A DNA stretch of 64,000 nucleotides from Lycium barbarum. Lineage: Eukaryota; Streptophyta; Magnoliopsida; Solanales; Solanaceae. Positions 22,046-32,856 of this stretch are shown here, one piece after another. The number at the start of each line of letters is the position of its first letter. Within the stretch, counting starts at the first letter, position 1. The position numbers and the translations under genes were made by a program. Where the stretch lies: the NCBI RefSeq assembly GCF_019175385.1, contig NC_083337.1, forward strand, positions 44,306,938 through 44,370,937, written 5' to 3'. Under the pieces are notes generated by a model. It did no database searches. It was not told the DNA's origin and saw only the letters and a list, made by a program, of their open reading frames with translations.

Positions 22046-22252
22046 GTCCCTGCAATTTTCCTGATTCAGTGTGTTGCGTCGTTTTTGGTCCGTTCAACGT
22101 ATAACCCTGCAAATCGCAGAGGTCACCTGCTAGAACTTCCATCCACGTGGTAAAAATCGTAATATCACAAATCTTGAGTTCGGACTCCATTCCAAGGTAC
22201 ACTCGACTAGGTAGCCGTAAGTTTTCCTACTATGAAAACGAGAGGTGTAACA

Positions 22253-22570
22253 TTCTTCCCCTCTGTAAAACATTCGTCCTCGAATGTTAAGTTCTCGGGA
22301 ATCCTATTGAAATTTTGCCAGAGTTTTCCTTGTAATATGGCGCTACCATCCTGTCACAACAACCCATAATAACATTACCTCGCAGGGCTACAACACAATA
22401 GCAATAAAGTATGGCCACACACGACTAAAAGCATGAAAAGAAAGCATACATACTCGTAATGTTGATGTCTCATCCTGGATTTCTTTCGGGGGTGGAAATA
22501 GTTGCGGGTATTTGGACTTCATGTTTTATTCCGCTACCCAAGTGTTTTTCTTCTACCTTCGCGTTCTTTC
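22253..22570 (-). pseudogene. C2 polypurine tract, hairpin and pol 3' tail
   Basis: In element sense the pol tail reads NTWVAE, a stop, then MKSKYPQLFPPPKEIQDET, the familiar chromodomain-to-tail end of integrase. A UTR, the hairpin ACATTCG/CGAATGT (22270-22287) and a short polypurine AGAGGGGAAGAA follow next to the LTR. Confidence 0.75.
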
Positions 22571-25420
22571 ATAGTATCTTAATCAATCTTACATCAATCC
22601 TTCCCTTACTACTTTAAAAACCATTTGAGAGAGCAGCCAAAAATTCTCATAAAATCTTTCAATAATCTTCCTCAAATCCTTTCGAAATGTATCTATCTTC
22701 AGACACTGGTAGAGAACCAAGAATTTTGACAAGTTTTTCATACATAGCTTATGTGATTCTTTACAATTGCCATGCTTGTTTCAGCACAAGACTCATCCTC
22801 ATCCCTGACTACTACTACGAAATTGTCTTACACGAGTTTGCTCCTTATTTCCTTCTTTATCCTCACTGCTCGCTTCCAGTTTCTTATCTAAATCTATCTT
22901 ACTATATTTACTTCACTATGCAGCCTTAATTTCTTTGTGTTTGGGTGCTTTAAGCTTGAAATTCTCGCATAATCCATAAGCTTTCTCTTCTAGATGATCA
23001 TACACATCCATTGTTTTTTAATGTAGGTTGCTACCATCCAGTATTTACATGCTTTTAACTGGTTCATTTTCATTTTGACCCTCTCTTATTATTAACGCCG
23101 CATCTTTTCGTAAATTTTGAGTGAAGCACTCTTCCTTTAAGGCTTTCACTGTATAATGCTTCCTAAATTGTTATGCGACATTGAAACTTCGCATCCATGT
23201 AACTTTCTTGCGGTGGCTATTTCACTTGACTTCCCGTCTCAGTCCATCATTCACTTCCCCCCTTTAGTCCAACTCTTACTCTCATCGCCTGTATCTCCTC
23301 GCCATAAAATCATTCGTATGAGCCCTTATTATATGGAAACACCATTTTATTCTTGTCTATCTTACGCTTGAACAGAAGCCGCAATACTCATGTGATGTAT
23401 CTTCTTGGGATTAATACTGCTCTTCCGTCATATGCTCACCCATTAACTCTACCTCATAATCTACCTTATTGTTGTACGACTGCCATGTTGGATTCTCCGC
23501 CCATCTTACATTCTATGGCCCATATTTTGTATTATCTCATTCTTACGCCTTCGGCGGCCGCGTTGCCTCGGAAGGTCGAAGACTACTTATTTGATGGTCT
23601 CTTTTGGTTACCATTTTGTTGCCACGACTATCAAACCATGAGGGAATTTCCTCTAGCTCTATGCTACTTTCCTCAATTCTATTTAAGACCCATAGATCGT
23701 CCTACGTATTCATCATTTCATCGATGTAGCTCATGACCGCCCTATTCTCCTTATACCATATCGCCCACCAACTCACCCTCTCTTGACTCACCTTTTCTCC
23801 ACAATCTTTCCTTGGGCCTTCACTGCGTAACTCACCCTCCATTTGGTGCTGTCTTGACATACATATAAAGTCAATTCATTGATCATTCACAATCAAACCT
23901 TGTTTCTTCTTTTGCCTTAACTCTCATCCTTTTCCTCGAATGATTTCATTCATAGGACAATAGTCCTGAACATTGAGTATCATTGACTTCCTTTTGATAA
24001 AGCTGCAGCTTAAGATTCAACGTCGCTCCTTCCATATTCTCCTTTGATCAGTTCACACTGCCATAGAAGTACTGTCCTCTACTACCTCAACATATTATTG
24101 ACAGGGTAATACGTGGTCCTTTTAGAATTCTTTGAAAAGATGTTGTGTAAAGTCGCTCTTCAAACATAAGATATCTTACCCAATAATTGGTTCTATACTT
24201 TGGGTCATAATTTAATTAGCCACACCGCTCTCACAGCCTGATTAAAAATCTCAATCACTTCACGACACCTATTAACATTTTCTCGTAGTATTAGAAGATC
24301 CGCAGGGTTTGAATCTCTTCCACTCTCTGTTTATCGAGTTACTGTTCTAGTGGGCTTCCCTCCTATGTGACTCGCTCTTACCCTTCCTTCTTTGTTTCTA
24401 ACACCCTTACCACGTACATCACGTATGCTGAGCATTCATTGCTGGTCATCCTTTTGTTCCGCCGATCAATCTTATCTTATTTTTGCTTTCCCTCATATAT
24501 GTAATAGCAATCCCTATCATATAATCGTTCGAGCAAATTCCTGGATGCATAACTAAAACTGTAATGCAGAACACAACTGCGATCATAAGGTCAACCAATT
24601 ACTAGGCAAGAAGCTTTTGTCAACACATTGCTTCTAATCTCTTTTCTCAAGGTATCGCCAAAGTCGTTAAGGCTATCTTATAGTGGCGTGGAAGCTTCTC
24701 CCACTATATTCCTCAGGTGAAGCCTAGCTTAATAATATGATTTGGCGCATCATGCATCGGCTTACACATACACATAGAGTTTATCTCATAACTTAATATT
24801 CCCCAAAACGAAGAGAGCTGGCAAAATTTTCTAACTTACAACTTCTTCTAGAGTGCTTATCCCTTTAATTCTCGTTGGTATATAAAAATTATTTCTATTT
24901 CAAGCACACCATTCTCCCTTCCCATGTTTTTTATTCCACCCTAACCTATTCATCATATCCTTAGTATAATACATACTCACTATGCTTGTCCTACATTTTA
25001 ACCACTAGCTCCGTCCTTAATCACTCGTTGCTAGCCTTCTCTTTTTTTCGCGGTAATTCTGTCTACAGTTCCCACAATTTCCTTTAGATTCCTAGAAAAT
25101 TTTTGGTAGAGTTTCCCTTGTAAACACAACAATCCCAAACCTGCACATAGCCCAGAAAACACATCCCCTGCCTTAAAAGGACACATATCGAAACACATAT
25201 AATATGCAACTCAGCAGCACATCACTGTTTACCATAAGAGGATATAAGTATTAAAGCTTGTCTCATAAGTTGTACCTGTACACTTTTTCTAGAATTCCAT
25301 TATATATATATATATATTTCCTTTTACACACTGTCAATAAACTCTTTTCGAGGAGGTTTACTTACTCATAATTGATAATTCTGGCTATCATTTGGTCACT
25401 AACAAGCGTAGACATTTCAA
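22571..25420 (-). pseudogene. C2 pol region, decayed beyond recognition
   Basis: It is purine-rich in element sense and full of stops, with no RT, RNase H or integrase motif that I can find. Immediately next to 22570 a weak alignment to the chromodomain segment (VKVLW-type) can still be traced. That suggests an ancient pol rather than foreign DNA. A (TA)9 tract sits at about 25300-25317. Small plus-strand ORFs at 22687-22929, 23156-23371 and 23353-23736 have no recognisable content and are treated as chance. Confidence 0.45.
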
Positions 25421-25571
25421 ATTGTTTGATTAACTTAGACTTTCACCTCAACACATTCAACACATCGGGAGTAACATATGACAGCGTAGGACCCCAATCA
25501 ATCGATGCATATATATCATAAGAGAATACTGACTGTATACTTGGGACAATATCAGGGAAAGACTCGCGATC
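25421..25571 (-). pseudogene. C2 protease scrap
   Basis: Element-sense reading gives YDIYASIDWGPTLSYVTPDV, corresponding to IDPGSTLSYVTP with the DPGST site changed to DWGPT. Several stops follow, then MSTLVSDQMIARI. The active-site motif is lost. Confidence 0.7.
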
Positions 25572-26345
25572 CTATCGCCCAGCTAATGCATAGGTATGAC
25601 GCTGGGATCCTCTTGGACTAGGCGTTTCTCTTTGATCTCTATCACAGCCTACTAATATCTGCGGCCTTCGCCTCTGAGGGCGTACCGATGATGAAGAGCC
25701 ATCTACCACTCCCATAGACTGAACCTTATTCTTATCACGTAGCGATGGGCAGTCGCGCTTGAAATGGCCTGGCCGAGCACAGGCATAACAAACATCCGAG
25801 CCCAAACGGCACAGTCCCCAATGTAACCTACGACATTGAGTACATCGTGGTACCGGTGATCTCACCTACTGGAACCACTCTGAATTCAAGAACTAGAAAC
25901 TCTGAGACCCTGGGGTGGCCAAGAATAAGTGGATCCATCAATCCTGGGTCCAGGAAACTGTGGAGGGGCACTAGTTATTGAACGAACTGAGCGCCTATAG
26001 AATTGCTGCCTCGGAGCGCCCCTAAACTCATGATCAAACCCTGAAGACCTAACTCTCTTTCTCCAACTGCTCCTACAATGGCCCGCATCCTGCCGTTGAG
26101 CTTGAGCGGTTACTAATTGGGTTAGCAAAAGGATGGCCTGCCTCATCTCCTGGATTGAGGTATCTGGTGGAGGAACTGGGGGTGCTGGAGCTAAAGTTAA
26201 GGCTTCCTTTTGATCCTCTAAAGTGGGCGAAGTATGGGAAAATAGAAATAGGGCCTTGCTCTGGGGTTCGCTCTCCTCCATATCCATAGACGGCTCCCGT
26301 TCAAGCCCCTCTTCAACCACTATCTTGCCCTTCTAGGCTGCTGTA
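25572..26345 (-). pseudogene. C2 gag with large internal deletion
   Basis: 26320-25886 encodes an N-terminal acidic/Pro-rich region (PAPPVPPPDTS, LLLTQLVTAQAQRQDAG). It jumps directly to the Arg/Ser-rich part before the zinc knuckle, so the capsid domain (FFGSKP ... GLGPHL) is missing. After a stop, 25865-25572 carries CYACARPGHFKRDC (CX2CX4HX4C) at 25749-25790. The protein could bind nucleic acid but could not form a capsid. Confidence 0.8.
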
Positions 26346-26472
26346 GCTTTTCCTTTTATAGCTTCGCTGAAATCATAACGCACAATTAGGGAAAAGAAAA
26401 TCTTATAACATGACTCTATGGCACCATTTAATAAGAGGAAGGACGATCATTTTTCCTAGATGCCCCGCAGCC

Positions 26473-26514
26473 TCTTGTTTATAAACGTGGCGCTCTTCAT
26501 ACCCATAAACGAGA
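26473..26514 (-). promoter_or_regulatory. C2 leader hairpin
   Basis: Arms TCTTGTTTAT (26473-26482) and ATAAACGAGA (26505-26514), 9 of 10 paired. In element sense the loop carries GAGCGCC, one substitution away from the GCGCGC of C1 and C6. Confidence 0.65.
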
Positions 26515-26556
26515 CTCTTCCGAACACGGCTCGCAGACACACCCTAGGACGGAACA

Positions 26557-26568
26557 GTTCTGATACCA
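26557..26568 (-). other. C2 primer binding site
   Basis: GTTCTGATACCA on the plus strand, i.e. TGGTATCAGAAC: one base from the usual iMet site. It lies 4 nt from the LTR. Confidence 0.85.
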
Positions 26569-26572
26569 CTTT

Positions 26573-28905
26573 TGTCACGATCTGACTACGGGGCCATGAC
26601 GGGTACCCGGAGCTGACTACCGAGCACCTCACATTAGGCTAATCATCATACTCAACCTGAACATATATAATCTCTAAAGCAACACATGTCTATATACTTA
26701 AGCCCTCATGGCTATAAAAAATGATATGCAAAAGTACAACGTAGTCATCAGGGGACATCTACTACCAACATGTACATATCTACGAGCCTCTACTAGAGTA
26801 CTAGACATAAGGACGGGACAGGACCCCGTTGTGCCTAAATATATATACATAAAAGAATATGATCATAAGTATCACCTCCGGGATAGTGGAGTGCTCCCGT
26901 GAATCCGCAGGATAAGCTCCAACAGATCTGCACTGTCTCCCTGTCTACCTGTCGGCTTGAACACAGCGTCCAAAATGAAAGGACGTCAGTACGAACATGT
27001 ACTGAGTATGTAAGGCATGAATAATACTGACATAATAGGGAAATAATGGAGCATGGGGTAAAGATACAACCTGCTTAGCCTTTAAAAGAAAACACATGTT
27101 ATACATATCACATATTCCATCATCGTTAACCCGCATCCGGGTAATCATCGCATGCCGCCCACTAGTGCTGTCATGTACGGCCTTCTAGGCATGGTGTAAT
27201 CATAAGCATCCCACATTAGCGGTGACATGTCCGGACATCTAGGTACGGTGGAATCGTATGCAGCCCACCATCGCGGTGACATGTCTGGCCCTCTGGGCAC
27301 GGTGTGATCATAAGCATCCCGCATTAGCGGTGACATGTCCATCCATCTAGGGACGGTGGAATCGTATCATCATATATATCTCATAAAGCATGCATTAGAA
27401 CTCAAAGAAAAAATATAACTCTATCGGGGTAACGTAAGGTCGGGAACCCCCGATTCCATTATGGAGTAGCCATAATCATCATACCTCACCTTGAAGGAAG
27501 TAGCATCATAAGGTGGGTCTAGCAATAATGAGTAACATCAAAGAATCGTATGAGAATCATTAGCTTCGTGGAAATATCATCTCATGAGCTTTAGAATCTC
27601 TAGACTTAGACTCATCATTATCATCATCATATTCGTAATATATCTCTTATCTTTATCTCATAAGTAGTTCTCAATAGACATAGGCTTATAATTTTCGGAA
27701 CGTAAGAAGGTCATGGGAGATAAGGAAGTCAAATCATAAAATAGGTTTATCAAGCCCATAAATAGCATCATCGTCACCTTCATTATCATAAAACATGTCT
27801 CATCTCTAGCTCATAAGAAACTCTTAAAAATCATGAACTCTCAACTTTTGGGATATAAGAAGGTCATGGAAATATATAGAAAATGAGAATATAAGAGTCA
27901 TGCCTTTACAAAAAAAAGGGACTAGCCTTACATACCTTGAAACGTGTCAATTCGTGATTTCTACCTCTTGAAGTCGCAAGTCTACAATTGGGATAACACA
28001 AACCATAATTAGGCCTCTCATCTCATTTGATAATCTTATTGAGTGTAATAAGACCATATTAAATGGTGGGCAATATTTCCCTTAACTTCCAACTCAATCC
28101 AACATCAATAACAACATCAACAACAACCTCATCCGCTCTTACATAGCAAAATGTAATCCAATCCATCTCAAATCCTCATTCAAAACAACTCTTAATCTCA
28201 TCTTGGTCTCTATTCAATTTATCACTTCCATAACTATATTTCTTTTGCTTATAATCACTAAAACTCTCAATATTTAACTTAAATAAAAAGGTAAACTTTA
28301 TTCACATACCTTGAAGAGTCTAGAATCTCAAATCCCAACTTTAACTCCACTTCCCAAGCTTCTTGACTCGATTAAACCCTAGAGATAATATCTTTCCTTC
28401 ACTAGATCGGGTTTATGGGCTTAGATTTTACCTTAATTTTAACTAATTTAAAGAAATATGTAGGGAAGAAATTTTCAAGGGTTTCTCTTATCTGATGTTG
28501 AGAAAAAATGATAAATAAGTCATGGTCTCTCATATTTATACCTGGAAATCAAAAGGTTCCAGATGTCCGGTTCGACGGTCGGGTTGACAGACCGTCGACA
28601 CATCGACGGCTCGTCGACCTGACCCATTGAATTTCTTCTGCAACTCAGAAATCTCTAAGTCATATTGAGGGCCTAATCGACTGCCCATCGATGGTGAATG
28701 GTGCCTGTAATTTTCCTTATTCAGTCTGTTGCGTCGTTTTTGGTCCGTTCAATGTATAACCCTGCAAATCGCAGAGGTCACCTGCTAGATCTTCCATCCA
28801 CGGGGTAAAATACGTAATATCACAAATGTCAAGTTCGGACGCCATTCCAAGGTACACTCGACTAGGCAGCCGTAAGTTTCCTACTATGAAAATGAGAGGT
28901 GTAAC
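26573..28905 (-). mobile_element. C2 5' LTR (about 2333 bp)
   Basis: TGTCACGATCTG ... GAGAGGTGTAAC. It contains the hairpin at 26986-27005 with a 6-nt loop and the 54-bp tandem block (about 27188-27349). The terminal A found in the left copy is not visible here, where C1 integrase sequence resumes. Confidence 0.85.
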
Positions 28906-30209
28906 CAAATGTTGTCGAACTACGTCGTCAGATTCTAAAATAAGCTCATTACTCTCGATATTCTATTCATCCAGGGGCGACAAAGATGTATCATCATCTC
29001 AAGTTAATGTATGGGTGGGATGGAATGAAGAAAGGCATAGCAGAATTTGTAACTCAGTGTCCAAATTGCCAACAAGTGAAAATTAAGCATCAAAAGCCAG
29101 GATGATTATTACAAGCGATGGAAATTCCAACTTAGAAATGGGAAGTGATTAACATGGATTTCATTATAGGCTTGCCTCGCTCCCAACGCAAGTATGATTC
29201 TGTATGGGTGATCATGGACAGACTCACGAAATCAGCTCATTTTCTTCCAGTCAGAACCACATATTCAACAGAAGATTATGCAAGGTTATATCTTAAGGAG
29301 ATAGTGCAACTTCATGGTTTCCCGATATCTATTATCACAGATAGAGGAGCACAATTTACAGCTAAATTCTAGAAGTCTTTTCAAGAAGGTTTAGGTACAC
29401 AGGTAAGGCTTAGCATAGCGTTTCATCCACAAACTGATGGGAAAACCGAACGAACTATTTAGACCTTGGAAGATATGTTGCGGGCACACAGCTGGGATGA
29501 TCACTTGCCTCTTATTGAGTACGCATACAACTACTATCATTCCAGTATTCAGATGGCCCCATATGAGGCTCTATATGGAAGAAAGTGTACATCCCCAATT
29601 GGATGGTTTGAAGTAGGAGAGATGCAACTAATAGGCCCGGAGTTGATTCAACAAGTGGTGGAAAAGATCAAGGTTATCCGAGATCAATTATTGACAGCCC
29701 AAAGTCGCCAAAAATCTTATGCGAACAACCGTTGGCGAGACTTAGAATTCCAAGTTGATGATTGGGTATTCCTGAAGGTATCACCGATGAAAGACGTGAT
29801 GAAATTTGGTAAGAAGGGTAAATTAAGTCCTCGATACATTGGACCTTATAAGATTGTCCACAAGATAGGCCAAGTAGCTTATGAACTGGACTTACCTCCA
29901 GAACTTGAATCAGTCCATCCAGCTTTTCCTGTGTCAATGCTCCGCAAATGTGTTAGATGTCCGACTAAAATTGTGCCGGTAGATGATGTTCAAGTTACGG
30001 AAAAGTTGACTTATGAGGAGGTACCCATTGCCATACAAGATAGGCATGTGCGGAGACTTAGAAACAAAGAAGTAGCTTCAGTAAAGGTCCTATGGAGAAA
30101 CAATAACCGAGAAGAAATGACTTGGAAAGCGGAAGAAAACATGAAGTCCGAGTACCTGCAATTGTTTCTACCCCCGGAAGATATTCAAGATGAGACATTG
30201 GTATTATGA
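28906..30209 (+). pseudogene. C1 integrase, distal part with chromodomain-like end
   Basis: The HHCC zinc region resumes at 28908 (YSIHPGATKMYHHLK ... [12 protein letters not shown]) with a stop at 28941-28943. The core from 29145 shows MDFIIGLPRS (Asp), IITDRGAQF (Asp) and HPQTDGKTERTI (Glu). Stops lie near 29370 and 29459. The last open frame, 29466-30209 (247 codons), covers APYEALYGRK, the GKLSPRYIGPYKIV module and YEEVPIAIQDRHVRRLRNKE followed by VLWRNNNREEMTW, the chromodomain-like end. It would insert cDNA into target chromatin. It is broken by C2 and by stops. Confidence 0.9.
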
Positions 30210-30378
30210 GGTATGTAATGATTTTCTTTTTAATGCTTTTGGTCGTGTGTGGCCATAATTTCTTGCTATTGTGTTGTACCCCTATGAGGCGATGTTATCG
30301 TGACTGTTGTGATAGGATGGTAGGGCCATATTACAGGGGAAACTCTGGCAAAATGTTTTTAGAATTCCCGAGAACTTA

Positions 30379-30414
30379 ACATTCGAGGACAAATGTTTTT
30401 AAAGGGGGGAAGAG
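30379..30414 (+). other. C1 pre-PPT hairpin and polypurine tract
   Basis: ACATTCG-AGGA-CAAATGT (30379-30396) has one mismatch in the arms. AAAGGGGGGAAGAG (30401-30414) then directly precedes the LTR and would prime plus-strand DNA. Confidence 0.85.
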
Positions 30415-32047
30415 TGTTACACCTCGAAAAATTTCATGTCATTGTGTGGTAGATAGACTAACACAGGGAGCGCAGTATATGATGTTTCCACAAGTAAGAA
30501 GTAGTACTTAACGGTTCTAATTAATATTCCAAAGACATTTGAGGCAAGAGAAGAAAGTTCGTTGAAGAAAGTAAGGTATAAGTCGTGCTTTGGAAGGGTT
30601 TTGCAAAGTACTGAGCTAATGTTAACTTAATGATGTCTTAAAGAAAAGTTATGACGTCCCTAGATTATTAATGAAGTGTTAAATAAGTGCTAAGAAGGGT
30701 CCATAAGGATTGGAGATCAAACGAAAAGACGATAACAAGTTCGGAGAGAAAGTGGATTATGCGACAATTTATACGGCCCGTATAATATTATATGGTCCTT
30801 ATAATGGTCCCAATAACCGTTACAGTGAAATTCCATCACCGATGGAGTTATACGTCACCTATACGGACCGTATAAAATTAGACGGACCGTATAAGGGTTT
30901 GTATAACTCCCGATGGGCAGATTTGTAATTTTATATAAGGAGGCCCCAAATTCATTCTTTTCATTTCCCACTTCTCTCCAACACTCTAAAAACCTCTAGA
31001 ACCTTCTCCACACTTCATTTACACATATCCATAGGAAAATCAAAGATCAAACACCAAAAAGTAGTAGAATCAAGTGCAAGAATGCTAGCTAGGGTTGATG
31101 GAAGCAAGAAATCTATTTGGAATTGAAGCTAGGGTTTTCTTCAAGTGAAGCATTTCCATCCAAAACCCATTCCTTCACGATCGAAGGTGAGTTTTATGAT
31201 CATTTCATGTTGTTAAGAATATTGAATGGTTGAAAGACTTAGATTATGGAAGAAGGTAGAATATGGAATAATGGTATTCTTGAATAGTGGTTTGACATGA
31301 ATCATAATTCTTGAGATGATATGAGTATAAGCTTGTTATAAATGATACTAGGAATATTGGAGAGGCATTATATGAGGATGAATGTGGCATTGTACTATGG
31401 CTATGGTTATGGATGACCTTGAGAGGAAATTTGAGAATTGAATAATGTCGAACTTGTCGAAGTTATTGATTATGATATTATGAATGTTGTTATTGATGTT
31501 TGGGAGTTGTTATATTATATGGAGGAAGTTGTAGAAACGAAGAAGATGCTGCCCAATTTTCATTAGCTTTAGCTTAGCTTCAAGTATATTTCCGATTATC
31601 TAATCTTAGTACGAATTCCCTTAAATGTAGAATTACGAACTTGGAAGGAAGCGTTTAGTCGGCAAGTTAGAAAGGCAAAAAGGTATGATTTTTCTAAGGC
31701 ATGATTCCTATGACATGGCTCCCTTTATCTTTCTATGACTTTATTACATTCCGGAAACTATGAGTCTATGTTTATAAAGAGCTTCTCATGAGATAAAGAT
31801 AAGGGATATGTTACGAATATGATAATGATGATGATGAGTCTAAGTCTAGAGATTCCAAAGCTTATGATACGATATTATTATGGAGATAATGATTCCTTGA
31901 TGTTATTCATTGTTGTTAGACTCGCCTTATAATGCTAGTTTCTTCAAGGTGAGGCATGATGATTATGAATACTTCATAATGGAATCGGGGGTCCTCGACC
32001 TTACGTCCCCCCGATAGAGTTATAGCTTGTCCTTGAGTTTTATGCAT
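30415..32047 (+). mobile_element. C1 3' LTR, truncated
   Basis: It matches the 5' LTR closely from TGTTACACCTCG to TTTTATGCAT and then stops. The last ~780 bp, including the tandem block and the terminal GTCGTGACA, are gone. The palindrome array (30769-30908) has one extra ACGGACCGT unit compared with the 5' copy. Confidence 0.85.
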
Positions 32048-32856
32048 ACTAAGTCTTGTAAGGATCTAGCCCAGCTTGGTTAATGTCTGAATGAGTAATA
32101 TGATTTGAGCCAAGTTTACTGCCCTATATGTTTATGAATCGTGTTTAAGTATGAGTCTTGACAAAAAAATGTGCTTGTGATGGACTAATGAGTCCATTTG
32201 TTATTGAAAAGCAATTTCTGCATGACTTGATTAGCCCCATACCCTTAACGCCTTCATAATGTCTCTAAGCTTAGACACCTTGCTGACTCTTCATGTTTGT
32301 TGGCTTGTTTGAAATTTTGTAGTCATTACTGCTATGTGAGTATAAATATCCATGTTTAACTAAGGGTCTAGGTATACTGTTTACTTGAATATGGTTCTTT
32401 CTGTCTAAGCATGATTGTTGCAATTATAAGTATGTGATTAGGGATTTTTTTCATAATAGTTTAACCTTAGTTATGTAATAGATTGTTGTATTGGGCCTCT
32501 TTCTGACACTGCTTCTTCCTTGATTGGGCCTGTCTTTGTTCCAGTTTCATTTTTAATACATCTAGGCCTGTTCATTTTTTGCCTTGACTGATTTGCTTGT
32601 GTATATATGTGGACTGAAATATACGCTGATATATGTATATATGTATGTGTGATTTCATTGTATGTATATCTCTTAGTTCATATTAGATGAATTATTAAGT
32701 CTAGGTGCTCTCTAACCATGTTTTTACTTCTCCCTTTATTTGTTTGCATGGGAATGCTTGGGCAATTTGGGCATCTTTTTCAAACCACTATTGGGCCATG
32801 CGCCTAACAATTTTCTTTCATCGATCGGATGGCAAAAATGATTGAAGCCCCAACCA
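32048..32856. other. Unassigned stretch, possibly the rest of the 12481 LTR
   Basis: No ORF. TGGGCCT words recur several times (about 32493, 32526, 32568, 32793) and match the TTGGGCCTTTAG near 13833 at the other side of C1. The C1/C2 complex may therefore have split one LTR. No terminal CA is seen, because C3 begins at 32857. Confidence 0.3.

Larger units (their letters stand above)
19926..22252 (-). mobile_element. C2 3' LTR (2327 bp)
   Basis: On the plus strand it reads TGTCATGACCC ... GAGAGGTGTAACA. It holds the TCAGTAC/GTACTGA hairpin (20330-20350), three exact-spacing 54-bp repeats (20533-20694), a TATA box on the minus strand (about 21878-21887) and a GACGG/CCGTC palindrome block (21914-22045) just upstream of it in element sense. 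Confidence 0.9.
19926..28905 (-). mobile_element. C2: minus-strand element with matched LTRs and eroded pol, nested in C1
   Basis: Left LTR (3' in its own sense) 19926-22252, interior 22253-26572, right LTR (5') 26573-28905. The two LTRs are collinear with scattered, mostly transition differences. Gag is partly readable, the protease is a scrap and RT/RNase H are unrecognisable. The flanks CGACA and CAAAT do not match, and a few codons of C1 integrase are missing at the junction, so a target duplication is not visible. Confidence 0.85.
13853..32047 (+). mobile_element. C1: chromovirus (Tekay/Del-like), with C2 nested in its integrase
   Basis: 5' LTR 13853-16244, PBS 16249-16260, gag, protease, RT, RNase H and first part of integrase to 19925. 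Then comes the 9 kb minus-strand insertion C2, the rest of integrase to 30209, a polypurine tract and a truncated 3' LTR from 30415. The integrase C-terminus is chromodomain-like, typical of this clade. The left flank is AAAGG, but the right end is missing, so no target duplication can be checked. Confidence 0.85.

Noticed and set aside
23353..23736. 127-codon plus-strand ORF inside C2
   Set aside because: Antisense to the element, no motif, surrounded by eroded pol; treated as chance.
30710..30928. 72-codon ORF over the U3 palindromes of C1
   Set aside because: The frame is created by the palindromic repeats in LTR U3; the 5' copy at 14149-14349 has a different length.
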